Source of the DNA: Druceiella hillmani | Taxonomy: Eukaryota > Arthropoda > Insecta > Lepidoptera > Hepialidae | NCBI GenBank assembly: GCA_039881145.1 | Contig: JAYKKI010000090.1 | Coordinates: 4,685,501-4,749,500 of the forward strand | Length of the DNA stretch: 64,000 bases | Reading direction: 5' to 3' | In this document: positions 37,721 to 51,160 of the stretch, one piece after another | Position numbering within the stretch: position 1 is the first letter of the stretch | Layout of the letters: each line of letters starts with the position of its first letter | Notes under the pieces: generated by a model | What the model was told of the DNA's origin: nothing | The model's input: the letters and a program-made list of their open reading frames with translations, nothing else | The model's database searches: none | Program-made: the position numbers and the translations under genes

Positions 37721-39590
37721 CTGTAATCAAGAAGAAACTAGTCACGGAGGGTGAAACTGAACCCATATAAGTGGAATGAATACATTTAGGAAGCAGTTTA
37801 CAGCTAACGAAGAAGTGAACAAAGTATTTTGCGACGATTATATTGATGGAGAATGTTGATCGAAATGTACGGGAACAAACGTAATTATAGATCTCGGTAA
37901 TTAGATTTTGTTCTGCCCTTAACTTTTCATAATACTTTAATGGATGTTGTTATAACTACTTAGATGGTTTTGTGTTATGTATTTCTGGAAGTTTCCGATG
38001 TATGTTTATAAATAACTTGCTTTAGATTTCGTTGGTATGTGAGATATTATAATGTAGCTGATTCCATCAAAACTTACTCGGAACTAAGTATTTTAGTTAT
38101 TTCTAACTCGATTTAAGTACTAGTTGTTGTTTGTAATTCGTAATGGGTACGCTGAGTTTGTATTATCTGTAACCCAAAAGAAATATTTCTTTTGTAGACT
38201 TGATGTGCATATTGTTATTATACTATTCTGTTCCTGTGTCATTGGGAAGGTTTTGGTTCGACGTGTCTGCAAGACCAATATCTGAAAGATAAGCACAACG
38301 GAAAATCTTATTATTTTATGTTGTTTAAATGCAATATCAGCTGATTGCGGTTACAATATAATGTTATCCATTTATACCAAGCCGTGATTTTCTTTGCGAT
38401 ATGTCGAAGTTATAAAGATCTGATGATACTTTTAATCAAAAGAGATCTTTTACTTTCATAAAAAATTAATTATGCTACAAGATGGAAAACAAAATCAAAA
38501 AATCATGGACTAAAACATGAAATTTATATTAATTTATCCCATAAATAATAACGACTTTAAACCGGAGGTACCAGGTATTAATTATTTTGAGTAAGTAATT
38601 TAATTCAACACTTATTTAATGATAGAACTTTGTTCTCTAAATATAGTTTTTGTGGTAAATAATAATGAAGAAACTGTTGTGATTGTTGGGTATCAAAAAC
38701 AAACAGACGATACAGTAATTTAATTAATTCATATGAAACTAATTGAAATGCCTTGTATTAACGCAAAAAAATCGTTTATTCCTTTTAAGAAACTGAAAAA
38801 TAATGATTGGCTAAATATATCTCTTTTCACAGAGTTGCTGTAATGGTTAGAATATCAGCATTATGTGCTTGAAATATTTTATATAAATTTTTAGCGACAG
38901 AAAATGATAAGAACCATTTTATTTTTAGGATTCAAAAGGAAATCGCACAGAGCATAATGAAACTATAAACGTTTTTAACGTTAAATTTTTGGATTTTTTT
39001 TGGCTTTGCTGATTTCAAGTAAAGAATTTAGTCCTTTTTTCCACTATTTCAAACTTGAATTGCAAGGAATATTACTATGTTTCGTATCTAGCTTCATTCG
39101 TTATAATTCCTGAAGTAAAGAAAGTGAAGTTACTTTTTCATGATACGGAAGTAAAAAAATAAAAAATATAAAAAATCGTAGCAAAGTCACGACAATTTTG
39201 GGTTCTTTGGTAAAACTTTAAGATATCTCGTGGTTTCAGCTTATTGGCAGAAAACTAAATTCCGTCGAAGTGACGATGTACATATACGATATATGTCTAA
39301 AAAAACCTTAAATGAAACTTTAATTCATATGATCAATTTATTATAAAAGTTAAGTTAATAAAAACATAGAAAATGCCAATTTTACAAACGCTATAATGGC
39401 GTGTTACTCCAAAACTCTAAGAGATGCGGCAAACTTTAATACAAATAGAATGATATATTTAGATATGATCTCCAACTTTTTTTGAAATATCTGTAATAAC
39501 TTTACTTATTATGAATAATAAAAAAAATTCAAACTAATTTTAAATAATTTAAAAAAAAATGTTGATTTATATACGTAGTATATATATTTA
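37721..39590. other. AT-rich non-coding DNA
   Basis: I see no gene or element with confidence. On the minus strand 39360-39590 would be the continuation of the mariner relic, but I find no conserved DDE block there. Confidence 0.5.
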
Positions 39591-39594
39591 ATTA

Positions 39595-39870
39595 GGTGAT
39601 AAATTTTTTACCGTATTTTGGAACTTTTCCTAATTTATGTAAATGCGTTGATATTGTGCTATGATTGCAAATTAATTTCTCAACACATGAATAAGTAATC
39701 AGCTGAGGATCTTCGGTAATTAGGATTCATAATCGTTGTTCATTTAAATCAATAGGGCTTTAGGTCTCATCATCAGATTGCCTTCATTCCGAGTTTCTTG
39801 CACCAAGTATTGGCCGTTCTGTAGACCGTTTACTCACGCATCGCATGAAATATAAAAATATTTGAATTTG
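39595..39870 (-). pseudogene. mariner-like transposase, N-terminal DNA-binding region
   Basis: On the minus strand: NEGNLMMRPKALLI ('sGdf.leD.pRsGRP'), then EDPQLITYSCVEKLICN and HSTISTHLHKLGKVPKYG, the second helix-turn-helix of mariner transposases ('eDprqt.rEiAe.l.vshsTv.rHLhkiGKv.klGkw'). The start of the family's 'WVPHEL' linker should follow KYGKKF but has decayed. This part would bind the inverted terminal repeats. Stops after SE and NEQRL, and lack of the catalytic DD(D/E) part, make it a dead fragment of about 90 of the usual 340-350 residues. Confidence 0.8.
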
Positions 39871-39879
39871 TCTTCAAAT

Positions 39880-42800
39880 TGTGAAATAGATTAAACAATT
39901 CAAGTAGAAGATTCCGTACTTAATGTCTGTTAAACGCACTTGTAAGTTTCACACTAATTATCATTAACCCTGCGCAATTTGATCAATTCAAACTTTATAA
40001 TAAAATTATGTGGAATTTTTGGCAATATATCTAGAAAAGTTTCAAACTCGTGGTTAAAAACCTATGAGCCAATCCAGTAAATGTGGGGTTGTAATATAGA
40101 CGTACATATATATGGCAACGAAAATATATTTTTATTCAGCAAAAATAAATAGTTATTCTAAACGTACCAAAAAGCGTCTTGCATTTACAAACTTTGTGGG
40201 AATATAAAGCCTTTTATAGAAATGGAATGCACTGATCAATCCAATTAGATATCATAGACAGTCCTAGATAAGCAGTTTCTCTCTTATAAATTGTCAATTA
40301 TATACGTAAAAATCAATGAAGGCTATACATACAAATCGTTACTTTATTGCTAATTGTAATTGAGCAGCAAACAGAGTTACCAATTATATTATTAACGAGA
40401 ATGATTATAACTTAAACCTTAGTTTTTCGTGTGCCATTTTAACGAAATATTTCTTAAAGGGCATAGAATATAAATTATAATAAGCAAAAAGGAGGAAATA
40501 ATGTAATGATAACTTTGACAACTGAAATATTAATACCTATACTAACAGGAACGATACTTAAAAAAAAACACTTAAAATTGCATGTTGATTTTAACAGTAG
40601 CAAGAACTTCAGTTTTAATTTCACAAAAAAGATGAAAAACACATATAATTTTGAGTTGGTTCTAAATAGTATCACCGTTTATTAATTAATTATATTTGAT
40701 ATCTATGCCAAGTTTGTGAAAAAAGGACCTTGTCTTTTACTTGGTCAAAACAATTTCACAATATGCTCATTTGTTTCGAAAACCCATCTTTGTTTTCTTC
40801 TTGCATATATTATTTTCAAAAATATATTAATATATATTTAATTATATATTTTTAATTTATAGTAAAAGCGAAGTAAAGGTGGAGGTTATTTTCTAATATT
40901 TTACTTAATCTTAATTACTTTAACTTTTTTTAATATTTTACTTTTACTTAACCTTTTACTGTAAAAGATGAGCCAAATTAGAAGATGGTAAGAACGTTTA
41001 TGATAGACCTATATACAATTGACTACCCATAATCTCATTCATTCTCAATCCCTATGTAAGCTATATTTTACGTGCCTTTTTCAGTACTCAATGTCAATAT
41101 GCTAGTAAATTCGATATATATCTTTATTTTCTTGGATTAATTTATAAGCGTACCGTGAGGTTTATATTGATAAATCTATTTTATATCCCTAAGTAAATAA
41201 TATTTCAAGTGTAACATCACTGATATATGGCGAGCATTTGCTATTCTCGACACAATATGCTACTTAAATATTGATGCTTCACATTTAGAACATATTTTAT
41301 TATGCTTGCGTTCGTCAATTTCGGAAGCCAAAAGTTTAAAAAAAACAAACAAACATATTAATAAAAAATACAACAAACTGAGCCTTTCTCGCCCATCGAG
41401 GGTTCAGTATTTTATTTACCGTAAATTTGTGTTTCAAGAATTATTGTTAAATTCGTTATTCAGGTGTAATAAATATTTTATAATATATTATGTAATTAAG
41501 TAGAGAAGACATCTATCTTATCGTATCTTAAAAGACATAACATGGAATTATCGAAGTACTCTGAAGATATACTATCTAAAATTATGAAAAAAATTTTGTA
41601 GGCTCTTATAATTAGTCCTCTCAAACAACATCATGTGTAGTACATGGAATTAAAACTAAACTATATGAAAAAACACTAAACACAGAATTAAAAAAAAGAC
41701 TTTTTTTGCGTAATTAATATTCACCCATTCTAAGTTTTCAAGTAAAATTATATAATTTTAGCTACTTCGATATCTGCAGCTCAATATGCTACGTTTCCAC
41801 GTTAAGCAATTTTTGTGAAAAACGTATATGATAGACGGATACGTAAGTGATATTAGTCCATTTTGTCTTTTGAGGTATAGAACCATTAAAACTGGCTAAG
41901 AACAGAGTCTTGTAGTTGTGACTTCAAATATACTTATTAATGACGCGTATTAATTAAGAGCTCTTTATGAAGCCCATATATAGAAAATATAAAGCTGTTT
42001 TGGATGAAAAAATGTATGTGAGGATGGACGGAAAAAATTGTAAAATAATGAAGGAAAAAAGAATGAAGTCATCAATCAATAAAATTATCGAAAAAACCAA
42101 TCATGAACGATATCAAAATTATAATACAATTATTTCATTAACAATATAACGGTAAACAACGCTAATTTATATTTACATACTTTGATTCGATCTTATAAAT
42201 TTATTTACTTTGATTTAATCAAAAAATTAATCGTGAAGGGAAAAAAATCGAGGAAACCGAATCATGAGCAATGTGAAAATAATATTAAAATAACTTTTTA
42301 TTAAGAGTATCACAACACATAATACTCAGGTTGTGTTTGCAATATCTAATAATTAAAATTTTTCACATAGTTATAATCTGCCCACATATACCACTGAAAA
42401 AGGCCCATTACGCTTTTTCAGAATTATATAAAATAAAAAAAGGACGGAAAATTGGCTTCATTATAAAGTATATTATCCCACATACATCACCACAGCTAAT
42501 ACTTAGGAATATTTACATGGAAAGGTTACAGTGGTTAATTTAGGTTTCAGAAACATTTCTTTTATAATTTCGTGGATCGTGTGATTAATATATTTTCGAG
42601 CTAAAAGTACGAGTAACAAGAATTTGATTTTTTTTTAAATTTACATACATAAGTTTGTTATATAAAAATCATCGTCAGTAGATTATTAAAGAATTAGCTT
42701 TACTAAAGACTTACCGAGTTTACGGGACAGCTATGTGGTGATTTTATAATGAGCCTAATAGCTTTTGAAACGTTCAAAAGAGTTTTGCATCTATGAAAGA

Positions 42801-43190
42801 TTTGATTAGAAAAATGATACTTATATCTACGTATAGTTTAATAGACATACTATGTACCATTGAACCTTTATACAACTGTTTACCGAATCTTTGTATAATT
42901 CCTATCTTTCCTTCTAATAAAAGTTATAGATGGTCCGATTCTTTTAAATAAAAGTTATGTGCTTCTACTAGTACCGAAAGTAGAAACATCAACTGCTATT
43001 AAAAACACAATAAATTTAAAAATAACAATATACCAATATTCATGCAGTTTTCGTTAAGTTCATATCCATGTAATACAAATGTGAGATAACGAATATTTAT
43101 AGTTCTCGTTGATAAGCTTTGACCCCATACTCTTATATCCCATAAAGATGATAGTGAAATAAAAGTTCGAAGATAGAGCTAACAAATAAT
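39880..43190. other. AT-rich non-coding DNA
   Basis: No gene recognised over 3.3 kb. A degenerate direct duplication is visible: AAAACCAATCATGAACGATATC near 42095 and GAAACCGAATCATGAGCAATG near 42253, each followed by AAAATTATAATA-like sequence. Confidence 0.5.
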
Positions 43191-43199
43191 GCAATGTAA

Positions 43200-43440
43200 A
43201 ACTTTTGGCCGCCCAATAATATCCCACACCCGCCCACCTGCTTAGACTTATTATCCCGAAAACAGGGTGAGTTTATCGCAAAGTTTATTCGTCTGTTGTC
43301 CGAGCGGCTGCAAAGTTTAAATTGGAATGAAAGCGTGTAACTTATGTCGAGTTGGCGTTGCTAGCTGTGATGTTTCTACTGTGCTATGAGGTTGTGGAAA
43401 GTAAGGAGAGATGGACGTAGCGTTGAAAAAGATTAGTAAT
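43200..43440. promoter_or_regulatory. GC-richer island, candidate conserved element
   Basis: From CCGCCCAATAATATCCCACA to about GAGAGATGGACG. It contains ACAGGGTGAGTTTA, a plausible donor, then TTATTCGTCTGTTGTCCGAG, CGGCTGCAAAGTTTAAATTGG and GTCGAGTTGGCGTTGC. Frames are short (e.g. MFLLCYEVVE just before a GTAAGG). The composition contrast suggests selection or a younger insertion; nothing identifies it. Confidence 0.25.
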
Positions 43441-44360
43441 TGTGACAAGCGGTTTTACTGACGTTTACTTTTAGAAGCGTTTCAGAAATACTTTAAGCTT
43501 CCAAATTTTCGTGCATCAAAATATCTCTTATCTACAGCCATTGTATTTATTTAAAAAGTTTATGTTGACGCTATGTAATGGGAGGATCCTTTAAACATTT
43601 GTTCTCACTTTCTGTTTTTAGGATAGGGAATGAACCCATCCGACGTATAAACTATAGTTTCGTTATTTGAAATTGTCTTATGTACAATTAATATAAAAGG
43701 TACCAAAACAAAATACTGAAAACATCGAAAGTTGAAACATTGATGACAAAGGCCTAGAATTCGGAGAAATCTTGAAATTTTCATTCCACAAAAAATATAT
43801 CTAGAAAGAAAATATGGACAGATTCGGCATCTAAGGGTGTATAACCAGCATGCAATAGAAAAGTCGGTGTTATTGTTGTTTTGTAAAAGTCCAAGTTCTA
43901 ATTACTCTATTTTTTTGGTTTCTTTTTTCTGCGATTCATCTTTGTTGACACTTAGATTATTTGTTTACTTTAATTGTTTAAAAGAATAGCCCCTATTTAG
44001 AGAACTTTTTACAGCGAGGAGTTTGTGAACTTATTGTCAATATTTATTAAAACTAACCATAATAAAGATAACATATGGGAATGTTTTCAAAAAATATTAA
44101 GAAAGAATTAAAGCCTATGAAGTTCTTCTATTCTGAAATATGATATATTTTATGCCCTATTTGTAATCACATAAGAAGTTTGCTGCATTATGATTCGATT
44201 TTTAAATTATATTTTGAATAAAATTATTTTAAAAGAATGCCGTAAATTTTTTTTGAACTCCCTGTTTATAATGCGAAAATATTTTATATAAGTACAATTC
44301 ACATTCTCAGCCTTAATTATGAGCGTTCAGAAGCATATAGTCATATTCTAATTCACGAAC
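43441..44360. other. AT-rich non-coding DNA
   Basis: I see no gene or repeat structure in this stretch. Confidence 0.5.
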
Positions 44361-44363
44361 TAC

Positions 44364-44481
44364 TATTTCAGGTGAGTGCAACCGTGGGCCGCAACTAGTA
44401 CATAATTTTACATAAGTTAGTTAATTCAAATTTATACAAAATTACGTACTAGCGTGGCCCACAATTTCACTCACGTGAAAT
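44364..44481. mobile_element. 118-bp fold-back element
   Basis: Arms of about 50 bases (left ATTTCAGGTGAGTGCAACCG then TGGGCCGCAACTAGTACATA; right its complement with about ten differences) surround a short GTTAGTTAATTC centre. The arms are GC-richer than their surroundings. This is a typical layout for a tiny MITE or a long palindrome; I find no second copy in the window. Confidence 0.7.
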
Positions 44482-44569
44482 TTATTTTCTTATTCCGAAT
44501 TATTTTTTCGATTAAAAAACTAAATAATTTTTTTTCTTTTTATCTCATATGTCGCTCTTCGTTATAAAC

Positions 44570-44640
44570 AATTACCTACCAAACTTCATCAAAATCCGTC
44601 GCGTAGATTTTATGTGACTGACGCACAAATTTACAAACTA
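44570..44640 (+). repeat. dispersed insect repeat tail
   Basis: ACCAAACTTCATCAAAATCC, then GTCGCGTAGATTTTATGTGA and CTGACGCACAAATTTACAAA resemble the 'aaatttcatcaaaatccgttcagtagtttt...caaacatacaaa' ends that recur throughout insect genomes. The element is not identifiable. Confidence 0.45.
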
Positions 44641-46250
44641 AAATTTACGGATAAATGAAAACAGTAAATTAAAAGTTTTCCGGTTTCTATTATCATTCTA
44701 TACGATAAATCCATCAAACATTTTAAAACATCTTCCACGTACAGAATTTACTCTATTACAATTTCATTACATGAGTAGATTTTTACTTTTAGATTAATGA
44801 TGATTGTGGATGATACCCTAAACTAAAATTTACGTTCATAGAAGTGTCCATAGTGCAGTTAAATCATTGTTATTGTACATAACTAACTATTTTTGTGAAA
44901 CAATAAGGAAAGTTTATACATGTCAGTTATGGCCTGTATTGTTAATTTAATGTCTTCTGTTTTTCATTTTTGATAGTCCAAAGTTAATTTTGACATTAAT
45001 CAATACGATTAATTCATGGTGCACATTACACTACTTTGATAGAGTATTCTCTGCTTATTTATATAGACCTAATTGGTAAATTGGAACATTTGTGTTCCAT
45101 GACAATTAATTAATGTGTTCGGTAGATTTTAATAATTAAAGCCAAAATATCATAAAGTGATAACAAGACAATGCAATACTTAACTCTATCTCTCTCTTGC
45201 ACATTTATTCAGACAGTTACAACTTTATTAAAACTAGAGCGGATTAAATATCACCCAATATTTCTCTTTACAAAATTTATCTTCTATTTTGCACTCTTAT
45301 GGTGTAAATTAATTTTGAGAAATGTTTGATTAAATATTTCAATAGTTTGATTTAAAATATTTGAACTAAGTTTTAAGCTAATTGAACAAAAGAAAAATAT
45401 TCTGTCGTATAAATTTTAATCACCAGATAAATTTTGAAAAATGTTAAAATATTTGTTTAATTTAAAAGTATTTACTATAAAGAGATCGAATGAAAATCAT
45501 ATTGGGCGATGAATTTTATGATATGCTGGAATAGATATTTGATTTATTTTACAGTCTTTGTACTTACACTTAATTTTATTATACAATAAAAACAAAATTA
45601 CCTAATAATATGAAATACGTACAATTTCCTGCCATATTTTCTACTCGTTACCTCATTTCTAAATATCGTATTTTTGATTTCGTTTAAGGAACTTTTGAAG
45701 TTTGATTGAAAGAAAATTGGTAAAACTTTCTGTAATTTTTACAAATCTCTGCTTAAAAAACATTTTGAATGAATACAGCGTTGGTCCGATAGATAACAAA
45801 TTATATAAATCTAGTGATGCGTATAATAGGTGAAAAATTAAAAGAATGAATTTATATTCGAAATCTAGGTTAAGCGAGCAAAAGTTTTAATAAAAAAATT
45901 ATTAATTTATTGTTTTAACTGGAAATATTTCATCTCATAAATTGAACTGGACCATTAAACTTTGATTCAAGTTTGCCTCGAGTGGTTGCAATTTCACGAT
46001 AAAAAATTCTCCCCAACGGCTAAGGTGAAACGGAATCTAAGAAATTTTACGGCGAAATTGATTATCTGCAGTTTGAGCTGAATTATTTTATTTCTGTTCT
46101 TTTTCGAAATCGAATTGAATTAATTGAAATATGAGATTCTTTGTATTAAAAATATTATGCTATTAACTGTATCCATTACTGAATATTTGACCGTTAATTT
46201 ACGGTACGATTTTTATTCAATATTGATACCTGCGATACAATATATGTGTG
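44641..46250. other. AT-rich non-coding DNA
   Basis: I see no gene, transposon motif or notable inverted repeat. Confidence 0.55.

Positions 46251-46253
<3 letters not shown>

Positions 46254-46327
<74 letters not shown>
46254..46327. repeat. (TA)n microsatellite
   Basis: About 37 TA units following a short GTGTGTATG lead-in. Confidence 0.95.
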
Positions 46328-46329
<2 letters not shown>

Positions 46330-46404
46330 ATTCAGTCAATAGAATATTCTTTTTAATACAGAGAATTTCATAATTCAGTTAATTCAATTCAATTTCAATT
46401 CTTG

Positions 46405-46585
46405 TTAGAGGAACTGACCGGAAATAGCTGGTCAGCTCCTTTAGCAAGTCACTTCAAGATTGTCACTACCTTTAGTAACAATGTTGCGACAAAGCAAAAG
46501 ATATTTTTCCCTGAAGGGGTGGAAAAATATTTTAGACAGACATTTGTTTTTTCGATAGATTGTGTCTCAGATGTAGCTTTCCGGT
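46405..46585. other. GC-richer segment with small inverted repeats
   Basis: After CTTGTTAG, an acceptor-like end, comes AGGAACTGACC, whose near-complement GGTCAGCTCCT follows 10 bases later. A plus frame stays open (LEELTGNSWSAPLASHFKIV and on) to 46590, but I recognise no family and see no good donor. Exon, hairpin RNA and chance are all possible. Confidence 0.2.
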
Positions 46586-46590
46586 TTTAA

Positions 46591-47377
46591 ACTTGTTTAT
46601 TAAGTATATTCCTATTTTAAAATAAAATTCGAACGAAATACGAACTTATGACTTTTCGGTTCAAAAGTACGAAAATCATTAAAAAAAGTATTTTACATTT
46701 CTAATTATCGGATGTGTTTTATAGTAATCGGGACATATCGATTTATTTAAAGAAAGAGAAACTTTGAGTTAACCCTAAGTCGTTGTGCATTATCAAGCGT
46801 GTTCATCTATTATTCACATTCTTTTTTGATCTTAATATTGAAAAAAGGGATATGCTTTCCTATACTAGACTTTAGCAGACTATAATATTTATTAAATTTC
46901 AGGTTAATATCCACAATGGTTAATATTCATCAAATCCAAATTATAATCGCCTTTAAAAACAGTCAATTTGACAAACTCTTGAATTCTTTTTTCAATATTG
47001 TAATGTAACGAAGATATTAAGGAATAAATGTCAATATTTTCGTGTTATGATTACCTGTTTACAAGGTTATCTGTATTTTCCACCATAATCAATTAGGCCC
47101 GACTCTATACCACCTAACATTATAAATCCAAAATTTGGTTTGTCGGTCAGTTTCTTTTTATTTAATAACTCCGTCACCAAACAAATAATCGCTATCAAAT
47201 TTTGCATACATATAGTTCGTGGAGTAAACAAATTCACAGTTTGATATTCTTGATTTTAGTAGCATAGAGAGATTTTCGTAAAAGTGCGTGAAAACGTAGT
47301 ATTTGAAGTCACAAATAAATTATTTTTAACTCAGGAAATAGCACAATTTTAAAATTAGGCAAACTGGTGTTTTTATC
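46591..47377. other. AT-rich non-coding DNA
   Basis: I see no coding match. TAATAACTCCGTCACCAAAC at about 47163 hints at another insect dispersed repeat tail, too weak to call. Confidence 0.45.
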
Positions 47378-47567
47378 CACAATTAAATGAAAATACGTGA
47401 TGTAGTATTATTTCTACTTTCTTTAATTTCTTTACCACGACCTAGGTTTCGTTGTATTACATCTTCAAGTGGGATATTAGCAAAGATTCTTGATAAGAAA
47501 GATCTTTGCTAATATTAATTAAAGAAAGTAGAAATAATATTACATCACGTAGTTTCATTTAATTGTG
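47378..47567. mobile_element. fold-back MITE, copy 2
   Basis: A 190-bp relative of the element at 18752-19000. The same CACAATTAAATGAAAATACG end, TATTATTTCTACTTTCTTTA and CCACGACCTAGGTTTCGTTG blocks occur, with a matching inverted right arm that ends TTTAATTGTG. Its inner right half is deleted relative to copy 1: one GACCTAGG block is present here against two there. The flank to its right (47568-47609) is also shared with copy 1 in inverse order. Confidence 0.82.
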
Positions 47568-47609
47568 AATAATGAATTTCTACAAAATTAACGCCAAATA
47601 TATTCAATT

Positions 47610-49490
47610 AATGGTGTTTTATCCTGCAATGCTATTAAATTCATTACTATCTCATCTCGAGAACCCAAAAACCTGCATGTTAATTTTGTCGGTTTGTGAA
47701 GCCATAAATAAAATTAGTGAATATATAACAATATATAATTACAGAGAAAAAGAACCTAGCCCTATTGCAACCAATTCCTTTTCTACTGCAATGGTCTCTA
47801 AAGTAGCTACCCGTTTTTCTGTTCTCAATATCACAATGACAAACCTTAATAAACCGTAATCTAAAATTTTCCTTCTAGCACTCCTATACATAATTCATTA
47901 ATATATTTAAATTGTCAGAGCTGTCTGTGTTTTCTCGCATGTTTTTGTCCACGTTGGAATTATTGATAAGTCTATATTTATTCTGAATAAATCGTTAAAT
48001 AGACCTACTTTATTAGTGCATCACAATTTTCATCTGAGCACCGCCCCGAGTAACGTCTGATTGACATTGTGATTCACCTGCATTCGAAGAGTTTACAGCA
48101 CAAGTCGTCACGTCTGCCCTATAATTATAGAAAACACGTACATGTATGTGAATAACGTCATTTCTCACTCAATAAACTCGATAATGAATTTTGTCTCCCT
48201 TAGTGGTAATAATTCGTAAAAAATATTTTTGAAATTAAAAATAATAAAAAAATATATGTGAATATATGTAACCAAAAATATACAGTTTTATTAATACGAG
48301 ATATTCACGGATTATCATATGTCAAACGATCAAAAATAGAGAAAACAGTAAAAATTTCTTGAATTTCGCCACCAGTGATGTTATATTAACATGATATTAC
48401 CGCTCAGATTTTGAAATAGGAAATAGTAGCTTAGGCTATGAAACACCTAATTTGGCTCAATTTCAATACCATTGTCTTTTTTATAAATTATTTCGTGGAC
48501 TCCATTTCTTTCATCGTATTTTGCGTCTAACGTCAATTAGAACCATATTTCTCGTACACAAAACTTTGTGTGGGTATAACGTGTTTCCAATATATAATTT
48601 CATTGGATTAAGCCGCTAGGAATCACAAATATTAGTTTATTAAAATACGTGAGTTGCCATTTTTGAACTTCGTGTTTTTTCACAAATTCTCTACGTAGTT
48701 ATTTATCGATTAAATAAACAGAAGTATGGAACTGAAAATTTTATAACTTTTCGTCCCGAAATGTGTAATATTATATCTTGCTAATATTAATTGACTAGAT
48801 TCATCTGCAAATCATGGTTTTTGTAACATTATAATTACTATTTAAAATTAAATTTTGTAAAAAATATTTATTTCAATTTAATGCTTAATTTCGTCTATTC
48901 AGAATATCAATACCGTTGTTTGTATTTGGTTTTAAAATTTATAAACTGAGATTATTAATAAAAAAAATGAGATTTTTAATCAATTATTTAATATTTTTAA
49001 AATATTTTCTTTCTTCTGCAAATTGTTTTATTTTGTTTTTTATAAAATCGAACGAAATCACCCAAAGTCAGGGGAGAAAGCGAATAAACGATACTGTAAA
49101 GTCAAATAATATTGATGTGTCATTTCTGGAAAAAAATTCTTAAAAACAAACGCTTGAGAAAACATTATAGTGCCTATAAAATATTTTTCAAAATACACTA
49201 CTGTGATATAAATTTGTTTTTATTTTCGGGTCGCTAGCAAAGTTAGATTAGCCTGTACCACATTAATGAAATAATGAAGAGAAATAGTTTTTTTACAGCA
49301 GGACTAATTGTAATATGATAATTTATTTTTTACCGTTTTATGAAAATTCTGCAATTTATTGGAAATTCGAAAATTAAAAATGTTTCACAAATGTTCAAAT
49401 TATTAGCTTTCATTTAAATTGTAAAATACCTTGACATTTGAAGGGCAAAGTTAAGTAATTAACGTATAATTATTAAAATATAAAAAAAAA
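47610..49490. other. AT-rich non-coding DNA
   Basis: No gene recognised. A slightly GC-richer patch at 48040-48120 (GAGCACCGCCCCGAGTAACG and on) has no open frame or match I know. Confidence 0.5.
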
Positions 49491-49499
49491 CGAGAACGG

Positions 49500-49945
49500 C
49501 ATCTATTATGACGTCGTCTTGCACGAACTGTCAAGACATGATATCACCATAGCAACGAAATTACCATGACAGTGGTATGTTAAATGCTTTATATACATTT
49601 TGGCGCAAAACAGCTAGATCTTCAAAACCATTCGAGGCTATTGTCATAGAGTGAAATCTTTATCAAAAATCACGAACTTTCCCGGACCGTTATTCACTGC
49701 CAAAAGGAATCTGCTATAAACACGTTGCAGACCGCGCTGTGAAATAATTTGAGTGCATAGTGTGAAATATACTGAGTGTAAATACATATGCGTTAATTTT
49801 GCAAATACATATATCGAGATACAATAATGTCGCCGGCTCAATGACCATGCAGGTTCGGCTCATCCCACGAGATTTATCAATTATAACCGTTAGAGGAGAC
49901 ATCGGCGGAGACAACGGCCATCGTACGCACAGTGCTTCGTTACTT
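49500..49945. promoter_or_regulatory. GC-richer island, candidate regulatory region
   Basis: Includes TATGACGTCGTC (a CRE-like TGACGTC), TCTTGCACGAACTGTCAAGA, then ACTTTCCCGGACCGTTATTC and AATGTCGCCGGCTCAATGAC, and finally GAGGAGACATCGGCGGAGAC. The reverse strand has forkhead-like TGTTTATAG. Minus-strand frames (49644-49841, 49714-50007) are short and overlap, and I recognise neither. A regulatory region or non-coding exon is inferred from composition only. Confidence 0.3.
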
Positions 49946-50339
49946 TTCTCGTAAGCCAAATGGTTAATTAAGAAGTTAGTTTTGATGAATTTTAAATACT
50001 TTATCATTTTGCATAGTAATAGTTCCCCTTTGACAGAGTGTAGCGTTAAATAATATGTATATATATTCTAATTTCTTCCAAAAATAAAAATGGGACTTTA
50101 TATTCACTGTGTAAGATTTCTTGATTAAAAATCCATAAAAAATGCGTATACTGTTTTCTTCCTTTTAAAATAATTTACCGTTATATCTTTCTACATGAAG
50201 CTGGCCGATAACTTTTTAGTTTTATAATAGCGTCGATATAAAGGAATTTGTGACTAAATATATCCAGTGCATACGGGTTAAATAATTGAAAATGATAAAT
50301 TAATAATTCAAACAACGCTATGATTATTATTTTACAGCA

Positions 50340-50570
50340 GGTCATAGTTGGCACACTCCGATGCTCATGTGGGATGCGGGAGTGGTTTACCTTGACTCGT
50401 TATGTATGTTCAGTAGACACATTAGGTCGATAGGTGGCAGCTGTGCGGGAATGAGCTTCATTCATTTCAGCACGAGTGAATTATTCAGCACTATCGTATC
50501 CGCCAAGGTTGGAGCAGGAAACATTTTTTTGAATTTTTTAGGCCAATTTCTGACCCAATTGTTTTAGACG
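50340..50570. other. GC-richer island, candidate exon or conserved element
   Basis: Follows TTATTATTTTACAG, a good splice acceptor, and stays open in one plus frame from there to 50567: GHSWHTPMLMWDAGVVYLDS, then MFSRHIRSIGGSCAGMSF. The peptide matches no family I know and no donor is obvious before the stop, so if exonic it would be a last exon or untranslated. It might also be a GC-rich repeat relic. Confidence 0.25.
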
Positions 50571-50574
50571 TCTA

Positions 50575-51104
50575 TCGAAATTAGAAAGAGTTATTTTATA
50601 TTTCTTGAAGTAAACAGACGAATATTTTACTTTATTATTAGCCAACTCGTTAATAAGTTAGTGAATGGGACTGAGAAATCGAAATGACACCAAATATTTT
50701 TAGCTTTATTTGACTTTTAAAATTATACTCATAGGGTATGATACTGAATTATTTATTTATAAAATTGATAACCAATATATCAAATCTCGATATAATTATG
50801 CAAATTTTAAGATTGTGCAAAAAATATTGTAGAAAATATTTGTCAGGTTTAATTGTATACAAGGTTGTTATATAATATTAACGAATCTAGCAACCATAAA
50901 TAAATTTGTATAGCAATATCGCGTTTGTCGTAATCATGTTTTGATTGAATGGAGAATTTCCTCCTCTTCCGTATAAAATCGGTCATTCATAACGACAGTT
51001 TTATCGGTGAGTTTTTGTGTTTGTATATGTATGTGTACACACATCACATATAAACTAGTTATCCAATTCAGATCGAGCTTCGATAAAAATATGAGGATAA
51101 AATG

Positions 51105-51107
<3 letters not shown>
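50575..51107. other. AT-rich non-coding DNA
   Basis: I see no coding homology between the GC-richer island and the microsatellite. Confidence 0.5.
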
Positions 51108-51156
<49 letters not shown>

Positions 51157-51160
51157 TATA

